Part shown: positions 47,980 to 58,760 of the stretch, one piece after another | Layout: each line of letters starts with the position of its first letter | Position numbering within the stretch: the stretch's first letter is position 1 | The notes under the pieces: model-generated | Told to the model about the DNA's origin: nothing | The model's database searches: none | What the model saw: only the letters and a program-made list of their open reading frames with translations | Made by a program: the position numbers and the translations under genes | Assembly: GCA_005408345.1 (NCBI GenBank) | Contig: SEMN01000182.1 | Location: 744,001 to 808,000 of the forward strand | From: Macquaria australasica | Taxonomy: Eukaryota > Chordata > Actinopteri > Centrarchiformes > Percichthyidae | Length of the DNA: 64,000 nucleotides | Direction of reading: 5' to 3'

Positions 47980-48084
47980 ATCCAGGGATCCAATGAGTGA
48001 TCAATTACTTAATCTGTACTGACTGACAGCCTTGATTGGAACCTTGATGTAATCAATAAATGCCTGAGAAAGTAAGGGGAGGTG
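47980..48084. promoter_or_regulatory. Possible conserved noncoding element
   Basis: About 105 bp of unique sequence pinned between two (AC)n runs, dense in homeodomain/TALE-like motifs: tgatcaattacttaatc, tgactgacag, ccttgattgg, gatgtaatcaataaa. Only motif density supports it. Confidence 0.3.
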
Positions 48085-48106
48085 CACACACACACACACA
48101 CACATT
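48085..48106. repeat. (AC)n microsatellite
   Basis: Short CA run bounding the same element on the right. Confidence 0.85.
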
Positions 48107-48698
48107 GGAGGACAGTTAAAGGTTACTGTCCCATGTGACCAATGTAAGGTTTTTTTTCTAATCATAAAACATGTTAATTAACAAGATTTTGTATTCATCA
48201 AGACAGCGGTCAACCGAAAACACCCAACCATAATTAATAAATAGAATTCAAAAACCAAAACAAATACACTAAATTTCAGGTCCAGTCTCCTCATCAACAG
48301 CATTTGTCACTCAGGATGACGAATCATCCTCCATGACACATGAAAGATGGAGTTCTGTCTGATCATTTACAGCCTAATGTTCAGTTTGAATAGCGCTAAG
48401 TTTCTCTTGGTTTTTGCTTATTTTTTAGACAAGATATTGTGATATACAGTAGCATATTTAATTTCTTATTGTGTTTTTTTTAATATACATCAGCAGTTAT
48501 TTGCTGCATGTGACTGATGAGCTAATAAAGTCATATGTGGGCAAGCATGTTCAACAAATGTAGGTTCCACTTCTCCAATCTTTCACTATAAAGCAAAATT
48601 ATGCCACTTACGGTTGCTTGACTCAGAACAGCATTGTGATTTTCCCATTATACTCTACAGTCTGGCTGAGACTGGATCAAATATCCAGTTACCTTTGT

Positions 48699-48869
48699 CT
48701 ACACAGGCTGTGTTCAGACACAGTTCTGCCTGTAGGTTACCTGCATTTTTGGCAGCCCTCAGAGCCCAATACGCAGTCACTGTAGTTGCACGCGGAGTGT
48801 GAACATACGCTTCAGGTTGTGTGCTTGAATCGCAAGTGAATGGTGCAAGCAATTATGCGGCCTGTGTAG
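48699..48869. mobile_element. Possible small MITE with 10-bp inverted repeats
   Basis: CTACACAGGC at 48699-48708 is repeated inverted as GCCTGTGTAG at 48860-48869, enclosing 171 bp of CpG-richer sequence. A related string, ctacacaggctgcgtag, occurs near 31764. The repeats are short, so chance is possible. Confidence 0.3.
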
Positions 48870-50383
48870 TCAGCTGTATTGATAAAATAGAGATCTGTTC
48901 ACTAATGCGTGAGACAGACGACTGAAAAACGTCCTTTGTAGACAATTATAGTTATAGCAAGTGATGGTGACTATTTACCATAAGCGCTTTCAAATAACCT
49001 CTTGATTTACATAAGCAGCATTGAACCAGTGTTTGTAATGCAATATACCTTACTCCGTAGCTAAGTTTTGATGTGTGAAATGTGATTGCTTTTTTACTAG
49101 ATATAGGAAAGAGGATGGTAACATGACTGTTTGAGTTTGTTAAAGCAAGTTTCATCATTCACACAAAAATAGCTCACTGTTTCCTCCCACAGGAGTGGAA
49201 ACCAGGGAACAAGAGAACAGAGAGCTGTTAGGTTCAGAGTAACATTTGAACTAAGATGGTGTTTGACCTCCTGGTCTTAGCATCTAATCCCTTCTGATCA
49301 CACTCCACATCCAACTCTCTCATAGATCACCAAAGAAAGCCTCAAGCTCTGGAGAAAAACACCCGTATTTTCACTCTAAAATAAAAGAAAAAGAGAGGAG
49401 AGGATGACACATGCTTGGCCTTTACTGCTTAGCCCTATGCTGTGTCCCATTTCTTTACTTCACTGTCACCTTCAACCCTCCCCTTTCTGATTGTGTGTTC
49501 ATGTGAAACGTAGTGGTGTGTAGATAGTGTCTGATAGATTAGTGGTGATTCAGCTAGAAGAGAAACCAGCTTCCGATAGGTTGCTGTAAAAGAGCTGACT
49601 GGCTCACACCAGCCTACTGGAATTAGACCCATAAAACCACAGGCTGTTAGGTCTACCACAGGTGATCCAGGTAGACTGCCCCAGGCAGGGTAAACGCACA
49701 CAGTGCAAAATACACAATGGTCCATGCACACTATAGTAATGTGAGGTCACAGCTATTTTCTTGAGGCATTCAGATTAAATTTAACTAGAGACATGAGCGC
49801 CAAGATAAAAGGAGAAAGAAAGAAGGGACAGACTTCAATTTGACCTAACAATCTATACACCTACACTATATTTATTCTCTTTTCCACAATCCTCACTATC
49901 TGTTATCTCAGGCACGGAAATCTTTCTCTGACTATTACTCACCAACACCAAAGGGACTCCAATGACCCTTCTTGGGAAAACGCTCCAACCAAGCTCAAAG
50001 GAAAATCTCTACTCTGATTGGCTGAGGAAGGCCTTGTTTTACCTGTCAGAGGTGAGACCACTGAGATGTGGATCTGCTTTATTGTTCCGATGCTTTGCCG
50101 AACATCTTGCTTTAGGCTTTAAAGGGCATTTGGATTTATTGCCTTTTAGGAGGCACAACACAACCATGAGCAATTTTATAGCTCCAAAGCACATGCCTTC
50201 TGTCCCTTCATCACATCATAGGGTTTTAAACCTGCATTCATCAATATTTTGCATATTAATGCATTAAAAAACATGACATCAGGCATGAGACTTTACATGT
50301 AAAAACACACAGGCAGTCCCAAACATACAGGTAATAACGTTAATATAACAATAGGATTGAGGTTAGGAATTTAGTTCATATAT
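48870..50383. other. No gene seen
   Basis: Short frames only (for example 49435-49731 minus and 49962-50267 plus), none with a recognisable product or splice pattern. Confidence 0.45.
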
Positions 50384-50815
50384 CAACAGAACAGATTTTT
50401 CAGCCTGGTTTTGAAAATCTCAATAGAGCTTGAGTCCTGAATATGTCTAAGTGGAAGTTTATTCCAAAGAAGGGGAGCTTGATAGGCAAAGGCTCTACCC
50501 CCAAAAGATTTTTTGTTAAATCGAGGAACAGTTAAATAACTACGGAGTAATAAGACTGGAGATGTTCAAAGGAGCCAATCCATTTAAACCCTTGTAAGTC
50601 AGAAGGAGGATTGGTAGCCAATGCAAAGACATCAGGATGGGTGTGACATGATCAAACTTCTTAGATCTTATGAGGACTCTGGCAGCTGCGTCTTGGACCA
50701 AATGTTGACCTTTTGTTGCTGTAGGGTTTTGTATGGGTAGGCCAGACAAAAGCACATGCACAAGGATTTCAGGGTCTGAATTGGATAAAATGGGGCTAAG
50801 TTACATAGGTTAAGG
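50384..50815 (-). mobile_element. LINE reverse-transcriptase C-terminus (L2-like), 5'-truncated
   Basis: The minus strand encodes LVQDAAARVLIRSKKF, then DHVTPILMSLHWLPI, LLLTYKGLNGLAP, then after one break VPRFNKKSFGGRAFAYQAPL, LWNKLPLRHIQDSSS and IEIFKTRLKNLFC followed by a stop. This is the complete conserved C-terminal run of fish L2-type LINE ORF2. A small deletion removes the 'RI.FKI' part after LHWLPI. It is better preserved than the 20.2-kb copy. Confidence 0.8.
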
Positions 50816-53800
50816 ATCCATGGGAACTGATCTTTGTCCAGCTGGACAACAAGCGGCTGCTTAGCTTATTGTTTTGGTTTTATGGTCTTTAAATTTAACC
50901 CCTTTACTAGCATGAGGCAGCAGGAGGAGTTGGCGGAGACTGAAACAGAGCTAAAGGGAGAGTGGGTACTGCATTTATTTATTTTTTTGGTGGCCAGAAA
51001 CACAACACCAAATGAAAACTAATGTTGTTATATGTCTGCTGGGTGTGAAATCAGGCAAAATAACCTCTACTAACTGACTGTATAAGCTGGGGTTATGACG
51101 GCATCTGTCAGCTTGTTTTTGTGCTTAGTTCTAAAAAAGTCAATTAATGTAGCTTTAAGTATTCTACATACTTTTTAGCACATAGAGGGAGAACTGAACA
51201 AGAAAGCCACTGTCACAACTGTCTTCAAAATGTTACCCTCCAGATGGTAACTAGAAAACGTAACTGTTTATTTGTACACACCCGAGCGTGGCATCTCTTA
51301 TTCACCAAAGTTTATCTGCTATAGTCAGTCATACTGTATGATTTGGCCTTGTTGCTTCAATTTAAAAGGAAGCAGCTACAGTAAAAATACAGTACCTCTA
51401 TGCCCCTTTAGATACTGAAGCCTGAGCTCTTGTAACAGCAGTGAATTTCTGAGGAGGTCTCAGGGGAGCTTTACAGTCATGTTAAATCAGTGCTTGGAGC
51501 TTCTCTTGATTCAGATGTTGGAAACCCTCTAGAGTGATTCAGTCAGGGTCACAGAGGAGCTTGATAACATTTCCAGAGGCACTGCTGTAAATGCAGATTT
51601 GTTTTGGTTGCAGCTCTCTGAGCAACAAGCCTCTCTGAGGGTTTAACTTTGGAGGTTTAGAGAGGTGCTGTGAATAATCAATAACATCAGCAGTGCCCAC
51701 TTAGACTGACAGCCTGTCAGTTAAGATGGACGCTTCCTGATTTGATGTCAAGTGCGTTATTCACCATCTCCTCAACCAGTGACCACGACTACATGTGAAC
51801 CACAGTATTGTGATTTATTTTTTGTTCTTCTGTTACAAAAACAAGGCACATGAAACCTTGACTAAAATGGACAAACACCAAAGCAATGCTGAAGCAGCAC
51901 AGCAGATCTCTCTTTCCAGCTCCAGGTTGATGACTTTTTCTCATCCATCTGGAAAGCCTCAGGAGGAGTATTTGTTCTTCTTTCTTCTCTTCTCCTGTCA
52001 TAACAGCAGTCATTGTATCAGGGTGACAGCCATTCTGCCGTTGTGACAAGCGTCACAGGCAACAGTGTAATGAGACGTGAAGGGAGAGCAGGAATCTGTG
52101 GCACAAATGTTTGTTAACGCAAACAATATCAATCACAGTCAGCTTCTCACTTCTGTGTTTCTTCTTTGTGTGTGGGGTTTTTGTATGTCAGTTACACAGA
52201 TGCTGAGCAGGAGAATGCCTCCCAGGGATAAATCCCAGAATGACTCTTTAGACACAGCTGAGCAGGAAAGACGAATGCACAGTGGAACAGAATGAAGCAT
52301 AACAGATTTAACTATCCCTTGCTGGTCAGACAGTCTTTGTGTTAATTCAAACTGTGTGCATAGGGATTGCTTTCCTCAGCTATAGTGGCAAGACACATTA
52401 TTGGAATTGGCTGTGCATGTGTTTGTGACAAAACTAAAGGTATACAGTGAATTCAACAGATACAGCTTTAGGGTAAAAACCTAGTGCGTTATGTAGTTTT
52501 ATACGGACCATCACGGCTGTTGAACTCCACACTATAGCTTTAAAGGGTTATATCAATGGTTATGCTCTTTGGTGACTGGCCAAGTAAATATAAAACAGTG
52601 ATGAAATGAAACTCAAACTGAGCCTCAGAGAAAAAGAGAAGTACAGTTACAAATCACAGCTGCCACATTCAGCCTGAGAGTGTAGTACTCACAAAGGCGC
52701 CGCCAGCAAAGAAACACATACACACACAGTCTGACTGTGAAACTTTTTCATTTTTCCAAGTTTTAGCTGTTTGAAAGCTGAGAAAAGCTCATTTATCTGC
52801 AAACTGATGAACATAAGACTTCATATGCGTTGTAGTCCAGACACTTATTCAGCACTGAAGTCCATGTAAACTTAGATATCACAAAAATGGAATGAAAATG
52901 ACCACATTGAAATTTGCTTTTGTGTTATATTTGATTAATTCGTGAGAGTAAATGTAGATAACCTGTAGAAGCCGTTGCAAATCAGCATTGATGGAGCTGG
53001 CTGAAATTCAGTGTCCTGTTAAAGCCAGACCAGAAGTTTGAGGGTCGAATAGTTGCTTATTTTACTACAGGTCTGTTTGTCCTTCAATAGGCCACCCATC
53101 CCCCAGTGCCACCAGTGTTGCCAACAGTGTATACTTCACTGAATCAATCACAGTAATTCATATTCTAATAGGTACACGACCCAAAGATCAGCAACACACA
53201 ATAGTCAATAGGGATTTTTCACTCACATACAGGCAAATATAGCTTAAGTGCTGCTGGAAATTGCTATCTCTCTCTTTCTTTGAATTTGTTGTGTGTAGTC
53301 AGCTTTTTGTATTGTATACAGTTACACCAGATGTTGTGTGTACCTGTCGCCCTGTCAAGTGTGTTTATTACAGGAAGAAGAGGGCTGAGTTTTCTTTGCT
53401 AATATGTTCAATAATATGGGAACCTAAAATCGATGACTTATGAGATTGAGAGTGAGTCAGATATCTTCTGATAAATGAAGGGCATAAAAACACATTCAGG
53501 TTAGGTTTAGCACTGACTGAAACCACTTATACTGATAACATTTAAAGGACATTTGATAATTTAGGTCCTTTATCAGGTTGTAGAAACTGCAACAACACAC
53601 ATCTCCTTACACAACTCTGACACAAACTAAATCAGTCAAGCCTTCCATTGCCTTTAATTGTAGGTCAGTCAGAACTTGCACATTTTGATTCATGTGCAAT
53701 GAAAAATATCAACTCATACTGAATCTGAGCTGAATTGAAATCGATTCCCCACTGAATCAACTTATCTCCATCAGCTACAAATCAGTACAGTGCAGTCAAT

Positions 53801-54066
53801 AATCAAATTAATGTATATTGTGTTGGACCATAGATCATATATCTAGATACATATCTAATTATGTGAGGGATAGTTACACACCCATACAAATATATTACGG
53901 GCTTTTTGTGCCATGGAGTATTACAAAATCTGAATTGCTGGACATTTTTATGTCTGCAGCATCAGAAAAAAATACATCTAATTTGCATTTGTGTCACTAA
54001 TAGACATCTCTTTATTAATCGTTTCAACACACAATCAGTTATGCCCTCAAACACACTCACATATCA
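50816..54066. other. No gene seen
   Basis: No exon or repeat is supported. The interval 51535-51760 (gtgattcagtcagggtcaca, gaataatcaataacatcag, agactgacagcctgtcag) resembles a conserved noncoding element in texture. Confidence 0.45.
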
Positions 54067-54192
54067 GAATCAGAATCTGAATACTTTATTGATCCCCTCA
54101 GGGGAAATTATGCAAAATAGTTCCCTGACCGGGAATCGAACCCATGCCGCGGCGGTGAGAGCGCCGAATCCTAACCACTAGACCACCAGGGA
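54067..54192 (-). mobile_element. tRNA-Glu-headed retroposon (SINE-like) with target duplication
   Basis: Read on the minus strand, a 72-nt tRNA-Glu (54192-54121) runs directly into ctattttgcat, then aatttcccctgaggggatca, ataaagtattcagattctg and attctga. The second part is the widespread fish LINE tail. ATATCA occurs immediately outside both ends (54061-54066 and 54193-54198), as a 6-bp target-site duplication should. The element is 126 bp. Confidence 0.7.
54121..54192 (-). tRNA. tRNA-Glu (CTC) sequence, probably a retroposed pseudogene
   Basis: The minus strand begins TCCCTGGTGGTCTAGTGGTT, has the anticodon arm CGGCGCTCTCACCGCCG with CTC, and the T-loop GGTTCGATTCCCGG (B box). Acceptor bases pair, with one G-T. 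The T-stem is weakened: the 49-65 pair is A-G and 50-64 is T-G, where vertebrate tRNA-Glu has C-G pairs. A73 is followed by CTA instead of the encoded-free 3' end expected of a functional gene, then by a retroposon tail. No poly-T terminator follows at once. A and B boxes look intact, so transcription is conceivable. Confidence 0.8.
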
Positions 54193-54487
54193 ATATCATT
54201 GCTGCACTATTCAGACACTTTAAGGGAACGATGGAAGGACACTGAAATATCAATGAGTGCAGTGAGTGGTCTCTGCTGGGAGCTCAAGCTACCTTTTTCC
54301 CTCTGTGCCTCTCTCTTTTAACCATGGGATCTGGGTGAGAGGGCAGCAGAAAGTGATCCTGAGGAAATGAGAAAGGACTGAAGTGATGAAACATGGCTCG
54401 GAGTGGTGACCAAAAAAAATGAGACCACATACACAGGTGGCTGAAAAGAGGTTTTTCTGTATGGCAATGGTCCTAACTTGTCGTGAC

Positions 54488-54618
54488 AGGATGAGGAGCT
54501 CTGCAATCAGGAGGTACCTTGAGTGAACTGAGCTGCTGCTGCTTCTCATTGAGGTGCGCTGGTTGATGTGACTCGGGCATCTGATAATCATGCCCCTGAG
54601 GGCGTCTGCGTACGACAG
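54488..54618 (+). mobile_element. LINE fragment (same family as 58035-58760)
   Basis: aggatgaggagctctgcaat, then tctcattgaggtgcgctggt, then ctcgggcatctgataatcat matches a well-known fish LINE ORF2 C-terminal region ('ggtgaggagctc...cattgagaggagtcag...ctcgggcatctggtcaggatg'). The reading frame is broken. Confidence 0.6.
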
Positions 54619-57600
54619 GGCTGACCTGGTACACAAGAGAAAGACTAGATTTCCCAAAGTGCCTTGGTGCACCAGGGATTTTATTAGCAGCAGTGAAAGG
54701 GAATGAAACAGACTGACTTGGATGTCATCTAGAATAGTTGACTATTGTACATTGTACATGGAGTACAGTCATATGGAGAAGGCCTTTATGTATATGATTC
54801 TCACAAGGTTGTAGCAAATGCAGTTTTAAACAAAGACTAAGGAGACTAACTCAAGTGTTTTGTAAAATTTGAGTTTTAAAGATTTATCCCTGGTCATCTC
54901 ATTGAAGCCCCTACATATCAGAATATGTACACACGTTATACACACACACAGTGGGCAAGTAAGTATCAAGGGAGCAAGGACTTTTTTTGGGGGGAGGGGG
55001 GCAGAAAGTGTGGCTCAGGAATCGCAACTGACACTAGGTTCCTGTGGTTAATATGCACGTAGAGTTCCTGAACTCCTCAAAGGGTTCCTGGGTTCATAAA
55101 GATCCCTGTGGTAGAAAAGGACCATCAAACAATAGCACTGATTTTTTTTGCACAGCGGGAAAGAAGACGAGCTCTGTCTGCATCTAGAGACAGATGAGAG
55201 TTAAAGTAATCAAAGGCACATAGAGGAGTGTTTCTAATATTTAGTCTACCATAACTGATATAAATGGGGTGGACAAAATATAAATCACCCAAATTGTGAA
55301 TGGAAGTTGTCTGATGTATGACCACACACATAAAAACACACGTTCCCAATATCACCACTCACCTGCGAATCCTGTGACAAGCTGTTGAAACACACCTGAG
55401 TTTAACAACTGACTATCCATAATTACTTTGGATATCTAGAAATACAGTTTGACAAGTCATGATTTCGACGTTAGCAGTAGAGCCTGACCACTGATTCGGA
55501 AAGGCGGATATTTTCAACCGTTTCTTTACTTGTCGCAGATATACCAGTATCAGCATAAATGTTGGACAGTAAATAACAAGGTGTTGTTTTATCATACACA
55601 GTTTTAGTTTGACCAAATTCACAGTCCATATTGCTTTAATTTATTTATGACTGGTCCTAACATGAATTTACATTTTGACTAGTGATTATGCAAATTTAAG
55701 ATATCTCTAAATACGTTCTGTCGAGTAAGACTTGGTATTTTGCCATTTTATTTTGTATTCTACTTTCTATTTTCTAGAAATCACTTATATTAAAATTATT
55801 ATGTACATTACAGTATAAGCACATCCACACACTATACTATATATTTACTAGCTATTTACTTTTTTAAATGTGAGTAGCTTTTATTGCTCTTAATTACTTT
55901 AAAATCAAACTGTATGAGAATAATTTATCTGAGTGCTAGTGTGGGAGATATGAGCCACTGTGAGTGTCTCTGCATGTTTATGTACATGCACATTCATGTC
56001 TCTGCATTGATCTATATGTAAATAAACTGCACAGCTGCATTGATTGAAGGACATTGGCTAAATGAGCCTGTAGCAGCAGTCAAGAGGGCGCCTTTCAAAG
56101 AAAATCCATGTCTACAAGCAACTGGCTGGGATGGCACGCTGGCAAAGTGATGGTGGGAGTCAAGAAAAATCAAAGATCCACATCAATTTGAGTTTCAATG
56201 TGTTCCAAGTATTGATCAGTGGTAACCCAGCTCACCTTAATGCTCATGGTCTATGGGAAAGTGGGAGGGGGAAACACAAGTCAAGGCTGTGTCTTCTTAA
56301 TATGACTGATTCAATCCACTATACAGACGCACACAACCGAATTCACATGACTCGTTCCTCAAAAGAAACAATACATAGTGTAGTGTAACAACACACGGTC
56401 ATACCGTGAATATACCCAGCCATGCTACTGTTATGTGTTCTGGCTGAAAGTTGCCACCAAGTGACATATGTGTTAGAGACTTGTTTATTACTGAACAGAT
56501 TACTCTAGAAGGTACTAATACATAGTGGGATTGTTCAACCAGCTGAAGAGTAAAGAGCAGAGCAGCGGGGCCGGGGGGGAATCATACACGTATGTAACAT
56601 TTAGCTGCCAATCAATAGGCAGCTTCCAGCTCACTCGACTATTGTTCATGTTTTTAAATAACATTCAATTTTAGCTTGATTTAGCAATATGATATGATGT
56701 ACCCCATGCAAGCTCACTCATTGTAGAGCTGAAACAATTAGTTGATTAATCAGTCGAATGACAGAAAGTTGATAATCAATATTAAACAATTTTGATAATC
56801 AATTCATCGTTTTACTCAAATTATCAAGCAAAAATGGCAAACATTCTCTGGTGTCAGCTTCTCAACTTTGCTGCTGTTCTCTTTGTTACATCGTTAATTT
56901 AATATCTTTGTACTGGTTGGACAAAACAAGCAATTTGAAGATGTTGCTTCAGACTTTGAAATAGTGGCATTTCCAGTATATTCTAATGTTTTATAAACTA
57001 AACAAATAATTAATTGAAATAAAAAAGAGATAGATTGCAAATGAAAATAATCCAGAGTTGAAACCCTAGTTCATTGATATGAAGGATGTGATATAATTGC
57101 TCTTGTGCTTGTGGATCACTAACTGAAGAGAGTTGGACTATTGTTGGCAGCCTTGGGAAGCATGATAGCCTTTTAATCAACAATAAGGGTACAACAATGC
57201 TTCATTCATGTTTCACATAATCAACAAGAGCACTTTTAACCAAACAGTAGCAGTTCTGACCAATATAAGTTCATATTTGTGAATTTCAAATTTCATCTTC
57301 AGTGGCACTCATGTTTTTCCATATACCGTGGACAAGTAGCGTCTCCCTGAGAAAAGGACACAAGCAGTTGGAGATATTTTCAGAATGAATGTTGTTTGTT
57401 GGGGAGTGGCACTTAACTACCTCTAGCAAAGACAGGTGATGAAATGCACAGAGAAAAGGTGTGTCAGGCAAACTCAGCAAGGGAGCAGTGATATATTGAC
57501 AACTGTGAGTTCCCTGTGGATACACTGGAAAGTGAAAGAACAACACTTATTTCCTGGTGCCAAATCTTCTGTGGTGAGATGAAAGCTCTACTTTTTCACT

Positions 57601-58034
57601 GTCCCCACCCAGATTGATCCTGCCGAACTGGCAACCTTCTTGTCACACCACTGCCCCGACTTCTAAAGGATGTTTTTTTCTGCAACCTGTCGTGGCTCTC
57701 TTGTCTCATTTTAACAAGATCACAGCCTGGCACAGTTACAGAGATATGAATTAACATGTACAGTATATTGTTCAATATACTCAGTGGTTATTTTTAAGTT
57801 TTGTCTTGTCTCATGTTGGATTGGACATTTATGTTTTTGAGAATCAGCAGGTAGAAGAGCAGATTAAAATGAAAGTTTCACTGGGATCTTTCACACAGTG
57901 TATTGGTCTCACTCCATTAACCAAATCCTTATGTTTATGAGTATAAAAGTTACTATTAGTTTTATCTTACATCTTACACCTGTACCATATGGGGATATGT
58001 AGGCACAGCTGTGGAGTGGACAGCAATGCGTCTC
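54619..58034. other. No gene seen
   Basis: AT-rich DNA with short frames only; nothing recognisable on either strand. Confidence 0.5.
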
Positions 58035-58760
58035 TGCTTTTTGATGATGATGTAGTTATGCTGGCTTTAATCAGACCGTGAACACCAGCATGTACAAAGC
58101 TGGTTTGCAGTCTAGTATGAAGTGTTTAAGATGTTGGTCAGCACCTCCAAGTCTGAGGGCATGGTACTCTGCTGCTGAGTTGTGACAAAGATGCTGCCCT
58201 ATCTCAAGGGTCTTGCTCACAAGTGAAGGTAAGATGAAGCGTGAGGTTGTCAGGCGGATTGCTCTAGTGTCCACAGTCGTGCAGCCATTGTATCAGAGTG
58301 TCGTGGTGAAGAAAGAGCTGAGGAGCAAACAAATTTATTCCAACCTTTGGTCATGAGCTTTGGGTGGTGATCACGTGAACTTGCACATAAATGCAGCTGG
58401 AAGGAGTTTCCTTTGCAGGTTGTCTGTGCTCACCCACAGGGACAGATTGAGGAGCTCAGAGTAGAACGAGTGCTCCATCAAAAAAAAAAAAGAGTTGAAA
58501 GGAACCTGTTGGGGTAGGTGCCACCCTGTGGAGGTATTTTGGGCATATCTAACTGGGAGGAGACCCTGTGGTTGACCCTGAACATGCATAAGAGATTATA
58601 TATCATATCTGACCTGGAAAGGCCTTAGGAATCCCTATGAAGAGCTGGCTGATGTGGCTGGGGAGAAGGACATCAGGACTACCTTGCTTGGCCTGCTGCC
58701 ACTGCAACTTGGATATGTGTAACCAGAGGCATGGATGGATGGAAGGACAGTTGGATGGAC
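58035..58760 (+). mobile_element. Decayed LINE: RT active-site remnant to 3' GGAT tail
   Basis: It starts with a frame reading LFDDDVVMLA, a mutated reverse-transcriptase YADDVVLLA box. DNA follows that matches the fish LINE text for 'rsavmr..y.s.v.kkels', 'hgsElwvv', 'aaemsflrrvsgls.rdr.rs', 'reelrvepll', and ends ctgctgccactgcaacttgg with atggatggatggaagg repeats. Frameshifts and stops are scattered throughout, and a stretch is missing near 58330-58350. It is inactive. Confidence 0.75.

Noticed and set aside
54289..54672. Minus-strand frame of 127 codons
   Set aside because: It overlaps a plus-strand LINE fragment and has no recognisable product.
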